From: Kalaharituber pfeilii | Taxonomy: Eukaryota; Ascomycota; Pezizomycetes; Pezizales; Pezizaceae | Assembly (NCBI GenBank): GCA_015179045.1 | Contig: WHUZ01000011.1 | Coordinates: forward strand, 186,001-250,000 | Reading direction: 5' to 3' | Length of the DNA stretch: 64,000 nucleotides | Part shown: in pieces, positions 23,151 to 35,588 of the stretch | How the letters are laid out: each line of letters opens with the position of its first letter | How positions within the stretch are numbered: the stretch's first letter is position 1 | Position numbers and translations under genes: made by a program | The notes under the pieces: generated by a model | Seen by the model: the letters and a program-made list of their open reading frames with translations, nothing else | Database searches by the model: none | Told to the model about the DNA's origin: nothing

Positions 23151-23947
23151 TAGTCTAACCTTGCTATACCGGACGAGTAAAAATCTGGCACTTTTCATCC
23201 GGTATAGCAAGGTTCCGGTATAGAATAAAAATATTTGGCAGCTGTAAAAGGGGGAGGGCAAGATTTTGTATAGAAATTACTAGAGTAGGAAATAAACAAG
23301 TGTAGCAAACATTAACTCAATCCAAGTCTATTCAATATTCATTGCTCTTACCATCTAGAAAAGTGTCAAGCCTTAAAAGTTCTTGGTGAGCATCAAATAC
23401 ACAAGCATCAACTACAGCCAAAATATGCAACTCTGACTGTTTCTCTAAAAGCTTATCAATTCACACAAAAAAAGCTCCAAACTCTACAAGCATGGCTCCA
23501 GTCTTCCAGCAGCAGCAGCGACAGCAGTGGTAGCAGCAATGGTGACAGTCGGCGCAGGCCAAAAGGAGAAAAATCAAAATAAATTTTATTCACTTTTTAT
23601 TTTTCGATGCTGCTGCTTGGGTGGTGGTAGCAGAGGTGGCAGCAGTGGTGGCAGCAGCGATAGCAAGTGATAGCAGCTCGATGGCAGCAGTAACGGCAGC
23701 AGTAGTGGTAGCAGTGACGGCAACAGAGTGGTAAACAACCAGACTAAGTGGTAAGTTAGGGTAGTCTAAGATGTATTAGTATTAGCATGTCCGGTATAGC
23801 AAATATTATTTATATGGAGACAGGGGGTTACTTGACTGGAGGTTTCTGTCCGGTCCGGTATGGTTAGGGCGTCCGGTATAGCAAGGCAATATGTATGAGA
23901 AACGGTTATCCGAATCAGAGGCCATCCGGTATAGCAAGGTTAGACTG
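23151..23947 (+). mobile_element. pogo/Tc1-like MITE, copy 1
   Basis: The ends read TAGTCTAACCTTGCTATACC and, on the other strand, CAGTCTAACCTTGCTATACC, with flanking TA at 23149-23150 and 23948-23949. Repeated CCGGTATAGCAAGG motifs sit just inside both ends. The middle carries an (AGC/GGC)-rich low-complexity block at 23500-23730. No coding capacity was seen. Same family as 38898-39712, 47309-48110 and 53638-54166. TA duplication and CAGTC-type termini suggest mobilisation by a Tc1/mariner-superfamily (pogo/Fot1-like) transposase (inference). Confidence 0.85.
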
Positions 23948-23949
23948 TA

Positions 23950-25703
23950 TATACTACGGCGTGGTTACACCTTAATTTGACAGGTCGATCCGTAGTCTCC
24001 AGATCTCACTATGGTAGGCGCCTATTTGCATCCGATGCATCTGCGGTGGCTTACTGTATTAGAGAAAGGCATAGCTCACGAGTACGCCGGGACCGTTACG
24101 GCCCCACAAATCAAACCTCTTACGGAACATAAACTAATGACTGTACGCTGGACTCATTAGAGATTCTTCGTAGATATCATAGGTGCACGCCCCCTCATTT
24201 ACTTTACCCTACATACCCTGCAGTGTAACCAAAAACAATTCCTTCAAATTAGAGACCTTTCGCAAGAAGCCGTAGAGCTTCCCATGTGCCGAGAAACCAG
24301 GGTGTCGACCCTTGTAAGCTTTAGGGTTCCAAAAGACCTTTCGTATAAGCTCTGGAGCTTCAGGCTTGCAAGTGGTTACTGATGATGGGCTCAACTTTGC
24401 ACCTGTAGTTTCAGCTATCCAGTTCCCTGCTTCAAACCCAGATGTTAAGTATTTGGGCTTCTGGAATTCTCATGATATCTTCTACTTTGCCATAGCTATC
24501 GTGGTTGCTGAGGTATTTGAGGTTAAAATTGTAGAGCCTTAATCGGGGGGTGAAGCTCTAGAGCTTACGCTGCGTCACACTTCATTAACTAGCAGGGGTA
24601 CAGCAGGGGTCGGGAAGCTCTAGAGCGTCTTCTCTATTGCGCATTTTTTTCAAAGTGACCACTCTTTGAAATTAAGTGCTGTGCAACCGGCACCGTCCGC
24701 CTCCGTATTGTTCTTCGGCCTTAAGCTTTTTCTGAGGCCATATCGCGTGCGTTTCATCCGGACCGAATACTGAGAGGCACAGGAGTGGATCTGTTTCAAA
24801 TAGAGAGCAAAATGCATGCTTCGTGCCGGGAGACCTGCATTCCCGGATAAAATCTAAAGCCTAGCTGCAACAGCAGGTCTTCTGGGTTAGTAAGTGGTAG
24901 CCAAGTTGGATAGCAGGACGAGAATGGAAATGATGAAGCTAAATATAAATTCTTCCCCTCATATCGATATCACTAAGTTTGACGGATCATCTGACTGCCA
25001 TTATGGTTACCCTGGAGCATGAACAGTCATTGGCAACAGAAGCTAGACCAGCCAAAGATGTTTCTCATCTCTGCGGATCGATGCAGTTTACAGTAACATG
25101 TGCATCAGCATGCAATGCGGTAATGTCCATACAAGCAGCGCCTGAATCACTGAATTATATGAGATGGAATCAAATGCCTATACCCGCAGTTTCCGACGAT
25201 ATCTACAATTTTCATGCAACAAAACGAAGATGGACTGAAAACAGGTAAATTCGCCGCTGCCAAAAATATATATTTAAAAAAAAAAAAATAAAAAGGGAAA
25301 TAAACCGAAAAATATAGACATCGAAGCGAGAGTGTAAAATAAATGTAAGAACAATGTAAGTAATAAACGGCTGCAGAGTAGGTGCATCAGCTTCTAGCGA
25401 TTCCTTCATTGCGCACTCCAATCCGCGATCACATCAGTTCCAACGCCCACGAATATGGTATATCCGATATATCCCCAAACACCGAAACGCTCTATGAATT
25501 GGAAAAAAAGAAAATCAAAATTAAAATTACAAGAAAGAATCCCGAGGACTATAGGCCAGCTGTTGTCACCGCGATACCATAACTGCAACATAATCACGGT
25601 CCGTCAACGTCGACTTAGGCGGGTGATATCCGAATCAATCGCAACTGTCAGCTATGCCACAGAATGAGCCTCGCCCAGCTTTAAGCAAATTTCTCTTGTA
25701 GGT
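23950..25703. other. intergenic; possible decayed coding fragment
   Basis: A minus-strand piece at 24209-24394 (with KVFWNPKAYKGRHPGF) is open for 61 codons but unrecognised. AAGCTCTAGAGC occurs as short palindromic repeats around 24552 and 24610. No complete gene is supported. An A-rich run lies at 25274-25288. Confidence 0.35.
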
Positions 25704-26468
25704 TCAACTCAATCTATTACCCCATCCGCTATCCATATTGGCCCCCACTGCTCCCAACGCACAATCCACCGCAAAGCTTAGACTCCATATCAAGTCCCTC
25801 GTAAACGCCGGACACTCTTGCAGAAAATTGTCCAGATCCTCTGGATATGTTGCTCGCATTTCCTTTATTCGTTCATGCAGGCCCAAGACCCAATACTCCT
25901 CCATCCTGTTTGCGTATCGAAGCTTACTAGTCGGCGCGGTAACAGTATAGACTTCCTGGAGGAACTCGAGGAAGTCGAGATCACTAGCATCGATGAGGAA
26001 CACTTTTCGGAAGGCGAGGTCTCGAAGGGTGGGAATAGCGTATTTTTCGGAAATGGCATGGACGTGGATGTGTAGTCTCCTGCTGTGATGTTGGTTTGGC
26101 GGGAGGGCTTCTAGAGCCCGGACTCCATGCACCCGGACTATCCGTGGGAAATATTCCTCGGAATATAGGAATGAGACCATGCTCCCGACGGCGTCGGGAT
26201 CATCGTCAGGGAGCTCAATGATGTTTGTGTGAGTATCGAGGAAGGAGGTTTTGAGACAATCTCGAAAAAAGGGTACGGTGCAGAGAACGTCCTTGTGTGC
26301 CCAAAACCGGCGTCGAGTGGGGCCCGCAAGGAGCGTAATCATGGGAGATTCAAAAAAAGTTGAGGGGCCAGGGGTTTCTGAGTTTGGTGGACCAATGCTT
26401 GGAAGCTGCGCTGGAGTGTTGCTCCGGCTGATGTTCGAGTTCCGCTGCGAACCTGGCAGATGTGGCAT
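25704..26468 (-). CDS. BTB/POZ domain protein
   Basis: Single-exon gene of 254 residues, ATG at 26468. After a Ser/Pro-rich N-terminus of about 40 residues, the BTB fold is readable at about residues 42-145: ITLLAGPTRRRFWAHKDVLC (the usual VHK-type motif), PFFRDCLKTSF, IIELPDDDPDAVGSMVSFLY and, after an insert, AISEKYAIPTLRDLAFRKV. BTB proteins act as dimerisation or Cul3-adaptor modules; no second domain is present, so the partner is unknown. It has no repeats or signal peptide, suggesting a cytosolic or nuclear protein. The length is usual for the many short fungal BTB proteins. No close neighbour suggests a pathway. Confidence 0.85.
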   Translation of the reverse strand: MPHLPGSQRNSNISRSNTPAQLPSIGPPNSETPGPSTFFESPMITLLAGPTRRRFWAHKDVLCTVPFFRDCLKTSFLDTHTNIIELPDDDPDAVGSMVSFLYSEEYFPRIVRVHGVRALEALPPNQHHSRRLHIHVHAISEKYAIPTLRDLAFRKVFLIDASDLDFLEFLQEVYTVTAPTSKLRYANRMEEYWVLGLHERIKEMRATYPEDLDNFLQECPAFTRDLIWSLSFAVDCALGAVGANMDSGWGNRLS

Positions 26469-29206
26469 TCTGATTTGACGGAAGTAGCTACCTATGAGCT
26501 TAGAGTTATCCGGAGGATCAAAGGTTGGTGCTGTAGGTGGTTGACCAAGGGGCTCGAGATATCGTTATGTGATGATCACATGCGAGTAAGGCAAGGGAAG
26601 AGCGCAAAGCAGATGCGCAAGCCTGAGCAGGTTAGTAACCACTAACTCGACACCGATAAGCATTAGCAGAATATCCACCTTTGTTGAAGTTCGTTGTTTT
26701 GCAGACCGATCCTGAACAGATTAGGTTTGGAGGTCAATCCGGTAAAGTATTAGAATCCTCTAGCCGTCTTCAGTTGGTGGACGTTGAGCAGAATATATAA
26801 CCTCGCATAGCAACTCAACCTCAATGGCAACGCTCTGTACTGAAGGGAATTCAACTTTAAATTACTGTGAAGTAATATCAATGCTCTGAAGATAACAATA
26901 GAGAAGAAAAAGATGGATTGCAATTGGTTTGCTATGGTGGCCAATGGCGGTGACGGTGGACTGTGTAAGCAGGATAGGGCCCTGTCAAATCAAATGTGGC
27001 ACCCCAGTTGCCATATCCGCTAAACTTACTTCAGAGTAACTGAATTTTCATGCCCTTGACACCCGAGACCTTTAGTTGATTTGATCAAGCAATTTTTTGG
27101 ACCATGAACTCCCGATAGAAAGGCTCTCGGGAAAGAACTAAATATAAACTCACCTTAAATTCAGTTTCAGGGGAACTGTTTGAGCGTGGGCTCGGTGTAT
27201 AGCGCTCTTACCGGAAGAAAGCGGTTAGTAATGTGAGAAATGGCTCTACCAGTGCAATTGAACGATATGAGATGACAGTGAAAGCTTTCGACCGCCCCCT
27301 GGTTTACGAGACTGGGCCGCCCCCTCCCTGCTCAAAGCTGCTAGCTTTTTCTGGTCTCGTGCTCCCCGCATCTCGTGAAGGTGAATCTTGGACATGATGC
27401 TGAATGCAGGCTTGGAATCGTACAGGCTAAATGCTATGATACTTTGTCGAGTTCTTATATTTTCTCTTCTTCTGTTTTTCGTATTACTGCCCCGCCTCAA
27501 TAGAATAGGAGCGCGCTTTGGTCTACTGTAATTCATTTTCGGATTTGCAGTTTGGTGGCTACTCTGGAGTTCGTGTTGTAGTTAGAGCACCTAGTCTGAA
27601 TGTCAAACGTCATTTCTTGGCTAGCGTATTGCTGAAACACTCCATAGAGCCTACAGGCAGCTTCCAAATATAAGTCTAGAATGTTGGCTGCAACGCCGAA
27701 ACTACACTCAATGTAGCTTGCTTTCTAGATCTATGCATAATGTGATCAGCTTGATTATGATACGGTTTTGGAAAACTCTGAATAAGTGCAGACCCATTGC
27801 TGAAATTGTATCATGAATGTGCCGTGGACTTACCTACTTGTAGATGTTTGATCTTTGCCAGCCCAAACTCAGTTAAATTCAAGATACGCAAAGAAGCTCC
27901 TGTCAGCATCATAGAAATTGAAGTTGTCGACTTTGTTCTGTTGGCACTTTCGGTGATTTATTTTATTTTATTTTATCTTTTTTTATATCAGTGATCGCAT
28001 GCCGCCCTTGGGGCTGGGGGTTAATTATTAGAAAAGTGAAATGCGTCAGTTCCATTAACGAACTATTTCCCAAGTTTGTTACTAGTTGACCGAGTTGCTG
28101 ATATCATATAGGACCCCCCATGCAGGATTAGGCCACCTGCTTCCCTCGATAAATAGGGAACGAGACTAGAGCATGGTTACTATGCATAATTAGAAGACAC
28201 CCTCATGGGCTCTAGCTCTAAATGTAGATTCCAGTAGAAAAACGCTCATTCTTTGTGTATTATGACGCTCAAATCAGTTTCATTCGAGTGTAGCAGAGCT
28301 ATGCCTCAGATGAATAAGGTTTATAAGGCCAGTAGTTGGGATAGATATACCGAACCTTATGGATCCGCAGTACGTCTAGAATCAACCTCCAGGGATCATG
28401 GAGAGTATTAGGAGCTGGGCGGATGATCGGGACTCTCTGAAGGTAACCGGCGTGTAATCTGCAGTCCAAGGAGACGCAAGTAAGACAAACAGCCTTGAAT
28501 AGTGTACTGGTTTTGAAGAACCCCTACAAGAATATACCCATCAAATTTTGCGATCTGCTCCGGTTGCTGCGTGTCTTCATGTGTCAAGGAAACCAAGATT
28601 CTCAAGGCCCCTCCACATAGTATAAATGACCTTGGCCCAGGGCTAATTGGTGCTGGTGCATAGAGGAGGGCCCTCCGCTCACCGATCAAATACATTTCGG
28701 CTGAGACGAGAACGTAGCAACAAGGTATTGATAGATATTGATGAACGTATCTGACAACCTGGCCCTGCAGGTTTTGTTTGGACTTTTCGATAGGAACCCC
28801 GTCGCGCCGAAGCGTAAGGCACCCCGGCCGTGCCAGAGGCAACATGCTCATGACTCGTAGGTGCAGCCGAATTACCCTCTACTCGCCTGCAGAGCTCTTC
28901 TCAGCTATTCATTGGTATCAGAAGTCTTACTGCGTTGCCCTTGCTGAGACTTGCTTCTGCCATGTCCTATTTTCGAAGATTGCAGATAATGGATCGAAAA
29001 AACAACTGGGAATCGAACATAATGTACATTTGGGTGATGTATCTCGGATAGGCTGAGGCCAACACTGTGAATAACATGGATGAAGAAGTTTCGATCGACG
29101 CTCATTCAGAAATCATTCCACATTGTCATTTTAGTAAGTGTGATGTAGAGCAAGCAGAGTTAATGAGAGACAAATAAGCACTCACCGAGATTTCCATACT
29201 TTGAGT
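26469..29206. other. intergenic, no supported gene
   Basis: Holds a reversed short LINE tail near 27961-28020. A 147-codon minus-strand frame at 28408-28851 has no recognisable domain and is not convincing. No tRNA was recognised. Confidence 0.35.
27961..28020 (-). mobile_element. short LINE 3' tail (type A), reversed
   Basis: A T-rich stretch is followed by ATATCAGTGATCGCATGCCG and CCCTTGGGGCT, the reverse complement of the LINE 3' signature GGGCGGCATGCGAGTAATGA plus A-tail found elsewhere in the window. Target duplication not resolved. Confidence 0.6.
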
Positions 29207-29220
29207 ACTCTCTGATGTTT

Positions 29221-29319
29221 GTTATACTCTGTTTATTCGTTGTTATGTATTTAAATCCCCGCCATAGCCTACAAGGCGGCATGCGAGTAATGACATAAAA
29301 AAAAAAAAAAAAAAAAAAA
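29221..29319 (+). mobile_element. short LINE 3' tail (type A) with 14-bp target duplication
   Basis: An insert of about 99 bp ends in AAGGCGGCATGCGAGTAATG and a ~23-base A-run. It is flanked by ACTCTCTGATGTTT at 29207-29220 and again at 29320-29333. A-tail plus variable-length duplication is typical of target-primed reverse transcription; only the extreme 3' end of the LINE was copied. Confidence 0.85.
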
Positions 29320-29333
29320 ACTCTCTGATGTTT

Positions 29334-30086
29334 CTGGTATAGTCAAGGATGTTCCCCCAGTTAGTCTCGTTGATTTGCAACTTGTTTGATTTACTGTTAA
29401 AATTGATTCTAGCCGTATTATCATGCTCCTAGCCTTGACCCTCACAGTACATCAACCACTGTTAAGTTCTAGTTGCATCTGTTAGCATCTTGGAATCAGA
29501 ACTTTCGCTCAGCGAAAGAAAAGTTCAGGTACGTTGAGTACTCAAAGGACCGTCTTGGAAAGTTGGTACGTTTTCTCTTCCTTCATCTTATTATCGCCTT
29601 AAACTTTACAAAAACCTAATCTCAAATTAGTTACTGATCGAAAGGCTGCTTTAAACAAGAAATCACTCATTCGATGATGCATGACGATGCAGAGAATTCG
29701 GGCTTGAGGCTTGAACAGCGTGGTATAAAACATGATTTCAAGGTTCATGGAATTAAATAAGACGAAAGAGCCAAAAATTTTAAATATGGACAGCAGAAAA
29801 CAGACCCACTGGGCTCTGCACCAGGTGACCTTGAAACCAGGCCCACGCAGCGTGTTGGAAGACAGGAAACCAGAAGCAGTTTTGCAATACATAGACCTGA
29901 AATCACGATGTTTCCTGAGCACGACGCAAAGCAATGGAGTCCGAGTCCCATTATTTTTCATTCACTATTTTATTGAGAAGACTTCCCCAACAGAATGCTT
30001 TGAAAGGGGTATGAACAAGAAAGAAATAACAGGAGTTACAATCTATTTTCTATAATGATTAAGTTTATAAATACATTCTTTAAGGA
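29334..30086. other. intergenic, 3' flank of membrane-protein gene
   Basis: Short frames on both strands (up to 120 codons at 29599-29961 minus) without recognisable domain. Includes the presumed 3' untranslated region of the minus-strand gene to the right. Confidence 0.35.
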
Positions 30087-31634
30087 TTACAACTGGTATC
30101 TCGAATCTCGTTTGGGAAGTCCCGGGCTCAAGGCCATGGTAATCATCACCTCTTCGCTCGTCAGAGTGCTATTGCCACTGTCACTGCTCAGATTTCTTGT
30201 GTGCCCATAGCGAATTGGTGGAGTATACACTGTTGGCAACTGGGCAATTGTTGCCATGTATTCTGCAGTGGCGGGATTTCGCTTACTGTAAAGCTCATAG
30301 ACAGTTGACTGTCTTTTCAATGTCCCAGCATAGCTCGCGCTATAGTTAGAACTTGATCTGTTTCCAGGGAAGTTATCGTGGCTGAACTTATAAGGAACCG
30401 GAGAGTTGACTATGCCGCCATAATTTGGGGCTAGAGGATATCCAAAGGAATCAACACGATCCCTTTGATGTGTTGACCACGGTAGATGAGAGCTATCAGC
30501 TGGATAGGAGTTTGCCGCATATGAGTAGTTGCTCTTCAGAGTACCATACATACTAGTATTGTCAACATCCAATTGTTCTTGAATCAATTTGCTGGAAGCT
30601 CGAGAGTTTCGCTTGTCCCTCAACAAAACTCTCAAGGATGGAAGACAGCCAGCAATCATTGCAATCTGAAGTTCGAAGATGGTCCAAATTGCCACTTCAG
30701 TCATAGAGAATTTCTCAGAACGCCATTCTGTAGTATGATCCACTCTCACGTATCTAACAATAGAGAATGAGATACTCATAAGGCCGAGAAGAACGATCAC
30801 CATTAAGGCAATCCGTTCTGAATTCTTCTTGATTGGATGTGGGATTGTGTAAAGGATGAAGAATGGAAGAACCATAACTGAGGGACCGTAAGTCAGAAAC
30901 TTTATCTCACACGATAAGAATTGAATAGTCTGACGTACCCAAAATATCGGTTGCCAGGTTCGCAATCGTCGAGGTGAGAAACACGTCCTTTTGCATGAAT
31001 GAAACGCAAAACTCTTGGATAGGAGCAAGAGTCCAGTTCCTCTCAATAGGCAAACAACGAGTCAAGTTCAAGATGACGACAACCACGAAAAGCGCGGCTG
31101 TGGCCAACATGGAACCACTAAGAATCCATCTCAAATGTGACCTGAGATGTTCAAATAAAGTAAAGTATTGACATAGCAGAGATAACTTAAGTGACCACAA
31201 GCAGACATAATAAGCAAATGCTGCAACAACAGATGCCTGAAGAAATGGTGAGTAACATGTTTGAGCATATGCATTTCATAGAGGAACAAACCTTAAGCGC
31301 ATCTCTCTGTTCTGCAGGTGTGATCGTTCCCAGAAACTCGCTACCAACAAGCTCATATTGTCCATACTTTAGGTGAATCAATCCCCAGTATGTAATTGCC
31401 ACACAAGCCACAGCATTTGCAAACCAACAAAGCATCATGAAGCCGTCGCTGACATTCAGGTGTTGGCTGTTCCGTTTTATTCGAAGCCAGAGTCGTAAAG
31501 CAACAAATATCGATGCGACAGTATAGAGGCTCCAGGCCAGTGCCTAATAGTATTCCATCAGCGATTTGTACAGTATTCTGAACACCATGACACAAGGCAC
31601 TCACGATGATTGCAGACAGTGTCAGTGAGGCCAT
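30087..31634 (-). CDS. fungal rhodopsin-like (Rhodopsin_f/PTH11-type) membrane protein
   Basis: Four exons on the minus strand: 31605-31634, 31292-31543, 30939-31236 and 30087-30877, with GT-AG introns of 61, 55 and 61 nt that keep frame; 456 residues. Hydrophobic helices follow in order: ALAWSLYTVASIFVALRLWL, GFMMLCWFANAVACVAITYW, ASVVAAFAYYVCLWSLKLSL, GSMLATAALFVVVVILNL, a segment around ANLATDILVMVLPFFILY (which spans the last splice), ALMVIVLLGLMSISFSIV and AIWTIFELQIAMIAGCLPSL, seven in all. The DGF after helix 1, the NLTRCLP region and the ATD..LP pattern are typical of the fungal PF20684 family. The ~190-residue C-terminal tail is Ser/Tyr-rich and probably cytosolic. A receptor-like role is family-based inference; the ligand is unknown. 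An in-frame upstream ATG at 31712 would lengthen the N-terminus. Confidence 0.85.
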
Positions 31635-33313
31635 TTGCTCACTATGTTTGAGACCTTTGCGTAACTGAAAATAATAATGTAATAGACTTTCCGAAATCAA
31701 TCGGACAGTCAAGTCAATCGAGTCCGAGCTCAGATGGACGGAAGAAACAAATCAATCAACAAAGGAAAAATGAAAAGAATCTACTGTCCGACCTTGGAAC
31801 ATAGATTGATACCCACAAGAATGTGAAGGAAGCGGAGACCTGAAGGACCTTGCAGCTCAACTTCAATAGCTCGGAGAGGGATTGATACTAGCGAAAGAGC
31901 GCTTCTGAATGTATATATTTGTTACCGCCCTGCAGAGGAGGACGGTTTCGCAGTGGGAGGTCATCCGGAAATTTCGTGGCCGGAAGAAGCAGCGGGGGAG
32001 GGGGTTCGGCGGGTGTGCGAGGCGGGCCAGGCGGCTAATTTTGGAGACCCGGCCAGTGGGTAACTTGAGTTCTAGAAATTCTGGAACAATTGAAATCATT
32101 GTCATGTGAGACTCTTTCCCCCCTGACGCTGAAAAGTGTAAGCCGTCCGATGCATGGCTTGAATGAGGAATTTGGTTTAGTGGGCGATGTCTCTTGGAGC
32201 TCTTGAAAACTTGTGTGCTGAAAGAGCTTGCAAGTGCTTACATCTATTCTGTGATAGGCGCCGTCCGAGCAGCCACAGGAGGATTCCAGGGAGGGAAAGC
32301 GCCAAGACTGCGTACAGAAGCAGCGCCTGGATGTCGCAGAGTTGAGCCACACACACCTAAGCGTTACCCTGGTCTATGATAATGCCGGCGTCAAGACTAC
32401 TAAGCGTCGGTCCAGGGCAGGACCGGAGTAGGAATTGATGTCACCGCTTCTTCTATTTTTAACTCGTCGAACGAATGTGGCATGAGGCCTAGGATGGGCT
32501 TCGAGAAAAAGATGAGTGGCTATAGGTGAAAGTGAAAGACATGCAATGTGTAGGGAGCGCTGGTTATGAGCTTTAGCTTCTACTGATAGAACTACCATGG
32601 CTAGCCAGACAGTACGCGGTAGATCTAAGCACATCAAGTATATCTATCCGTAGACAACCCTACAATCCAAGCCATATGACAGCTGTTGATCTCATCTGTA
32701 TGAGACTGCATCTGTGGCGTTGTCCTCGAGCTCGTTCCCGACTGACTAAGCTGCCCCGCCAGATTCTGGAACTAACTGAAATCAGACTACAAAGAGCTTT
32801 AACTCCAGTCTGGTTCATTAACTCCTCCAAGCGCACTGATGCCGCCAATCCCAATGGGATAGAGACAAAGCAAGTAGCCAAGAAGATATTGTCACTAGGC
32901 CCGGTGACGCCTTCCAGAAGTGCTCTGTTCGCAAAACAGTCCTCGTATTTCCAGTGTGCTTTATGTGTTTGATCACGGCGGGAAAGGCCAGCAGTACCAC
33001 GGGAAAGGCTTTATGTGCACGTGGTGCTACCCCAGCGCACGTGCGGCATCTGGATCGGCACCCATTTCACCGCTTGCTATGCATACTTGAAATGCAAGCT
33101 TCCAGTTTTACTTAGGTATTAGCGCTGAAATATATGGTACTCAACCCATCTATCGATTACGCAGATATTCCGAAAATCCGGTAGTATCAGGCGGGTTTCC
33201 CTAGTGCCGAAACCATTAAGATCTTAAAAATAGTACTTAGGGGCCGATAATACTGCCTGGATATCCTCTTTTTCGTCTACAAGACCGCTATATGCAGAAA
33301 TTTTGCCCCAGTC
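31635..33313. other. intergenic, possible gene fragment
   Basis: No complete gene. Frames at 32660-32881 (minus) and 32676-32972 (plus) overlap each other and show no recognised domain. The right end is the promoter side of the aldo-keto reductase remnant. Confidence 0.35.
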
Positions 33314-34429
33314 ATGAACCCAACATCTTCCGCTCAACCTTCGCTGTCATCCATTCTCCCCTCACTCATTTGGGGGGCGCTGCTTTCTCGACCCAGATGC
33401 AAGCATCTCCCTTCGGCCTTCCTGCTGTCATCCTATTGTCAAAAGCATTTGATAGTGGCATCTCCGCTGTCGATACGTCACCGTACTACGGCCCTTCTGA
33501 GATTATAATTGGCAAGGCATTATCTCACCCTAACATGGTGTCAAAATATCCGCGGCATACTTATTTCATTGCTACAAAAGTTGTAGGGTTAAAGCGAATA
33601 TCTTCGATTATTCTGCCCGGTGGGTTGAATTTTCAATGAGGAGATCGATTAAGCGCTTAGGTAGTCACGCGGGTTCAACAACGGCTCCGCATCTGGATCT
33701 ACTCTACTGCCACGATGTGGAGTTCGTTTCAACCGAAGAAATGCTCGAGGCTCTGGAGGTCTTAATTCAACTAAAGAAGGAAGGCGTGGTCCATTACATC
33801 GGAATTTCCGGATATTCACCAGACTTGTTATTAAAGAGGGTGAAGATTGTGAACGAACGTTTTGGGAAAGTCCTAGACGCAGTGCAAAATTACTGTCACC
33901 TGAACCTTCAGAACAGCAAAGTTACAACCAAATCAAAGCCGAACTCGTTACAGGTGGAGTGGTGGTAAAATCGTCACCGCTTGCTATGGGGTTACTTCGT
34001 CTGGGAGGTCCATTTGGAAATTGGCATCCCGCTCCAAAGGGACTTCATGAGACATGCGCCGTAAAACTAGCACAATGGTGTGAAACTGAGAAGGGGAAGA
34101 AACTTGCAAATATTGCACTCAAATATGCGGCTGGAAAAATGGCTTTGATGGAGCTAGATGGCGGACACACAATCATGGGCCCAAGTTTACCTGTCGAGCT
34201 GGAAGAAAATATGGGTGTTCTGGAAAGCATAATGATTGACCCTACATCACATCATCGTAAGGGACTGAGACCAGTAGATCGCTCAAAAGTGCTACGCCTA
34301 AGTGGGCTTTTTGCGGAAGCGAGAGCCTTTATTGGGCCAGAGTGGTTGGATTATAGCTGGGACAGTCCACCAACGGATTGGCAAGAAATCAAGGAGGTGA
34401 ACAGAGAGTCAATGGTGGAACAGGAATAA
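33314..34429 (+). pseudogene. aldo-keto reductase, D-arabinose/L-galactose dehydrogenase-like (ARA2 type), frameshifted
   Basis: The family (NAD-dependent D-arabinose 1-dehydrogenase and L-galactose/L-fucose-type dehydrogenases) oxidises an aldose to its lactone. All four AKR catalytic residues can be seen: Asp and Tyr in AVDTSPYYGPSE, Lys in YFIATKV and His in LLYCHDVEF; VVHYIGISGYSPD and VVVKSSPLAMGLL are also typical. But the gene needs three frame changes: at the G-run near 33371-33376 (start frame SSILPSLIWG to GAAFSTQM), near 33586-33596 (IATKVVGL to NIFDYSARWVEFS) and near 33917-33922 (NLQNSK to SYNQIKAELV). Each is a one-base shift and no intron fits. The rest is intact to the stop. 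It lies 1.2 kb upstream of, and in the same direction as, a FucP-like transporter, which suits sugar catabolism. Recent inactivation or assembly indels. Confidence 0.8.
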
Positions 34430-34440
34430 GGAGATTGCAG

Positions 34441-34458
34441 TGTTCTCGTGCCCAGACT
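34441..34458 (+). mobile_element. remnant of TIR-element terminus
   Basis: TGTTCTCGTGCCCAGACT matches the outer 18 bases of the 77-bp terminus at 6314 with one mismatch. No 9-bp duplication is evident around it, so it may be a degraded insertion or chance similarity. Confidence 0.5.
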
Positions 34459-35588
34459 ATTATCTTCGGCCTTCAGACCGCAGTCTCTTCTGTAGGGCTC
34501 TGAATATATGTCTATGCGCTAGAGGGAATGATGGAGCTACCTATTGGGGAGATGCAGTGCAATTCTTTGTGGGCACTGGATAGCAGCTGGTTTAGAAAAT
34601 GGGAATAGCTCACCTAATGGTTATGTTTCATTGGAATTGTAGCTCTCTCCGCAATTCCTGCACATGTTTCTGACGTACCATCGCACTGGTACTCCACGAG
34701 TGTTTTCGCGCTGCTAAGACCCCGAGATTTCTCCCGAGCTTAAATCGCCCTATCATACCGGGGCATCGCCCCACCCTGGTCCGGGGTCTCCCCCACTCCC
34801 CACCCTTCGGCTCAGCACGGCGGAGCTGCAGCGGGCTTGGCTCCGTACGTGGGAAGCAGTTCACTGCTAGCGTCCAGCATCTGCAAAATGGCGGCCTTCC
34901 TGGGTTTGTGATGCATGCATGGTAGGTAATCTCGATGGCGACCATTTGCAGCTGCAAAGCTTTTAAAAGTGCGAACCCTGCAAGGTACTGGTGCGACAGC
35001 AGGTCAACCAGCCGCTGTTCATGCCACTATCGAGTGAAGCTGTACTACCATTTCTGGGTGATGACAAGCTGGATGTATGAGATATTTAGGTACACTCGAC
35101 TCCATGATGAACTAAGAAGGTCCGACATCAGAAACGTAGCCTGTTGATTCTACTACTCTCGGACTGAACTGGTGCAAGTTTCCGATAAATGAATGATTGA
35201 AGCATCATCCTCAGGGGCAGATTTTCTCCGCGCAGTGCGTTACAGCGCCCAACATGTGGGTTGTGGGGGAATTTCTGGGGTATGCATGTCACTCCTATGC
35301 CCTGATGTATGCATATGTCGACCTCTGGCAGGGAACTGGTAAGCTGGCATATCCTCGCAAGCGCTGTAAGGGCAAGTAACGACTGCATTAGGCTGCAGCC
35401 CGATGTGAGAATCAAACTTTCATGAGGCCTTTTGAAGCAATTGATTGCTTAGATGAGGAAGACTAAAGCATGCTTAACCTACCTGTGGCGTGCCTAGTCA
35501 TTAGATATGGTATACGTATATAATGGAGCTCTCCTCCATTCGACGACTATATCCATCCCAATCACATTCAAAACATTTAGCGGTCAAA
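34459..35588. other. intergenic, promoter side of transporter
   Basis: No supported gene. A TATA-rich stretch (GGTATACGTATATAATGG) at about 35508-35525 lies roughly 65-80 bases before the transporter start. Confidence 0.4.

Noticed and set aside
28408..28851. 147-codon minus-strand frame as a gene
   Set aside because: No domain, no partner exon, composition unremarkable.
32660..33000. Membrane-protein-like frames on the minus strand
   Set aside because: Hydrophobic stretches are short, frames overlap the opposite strand, and no family could be named.
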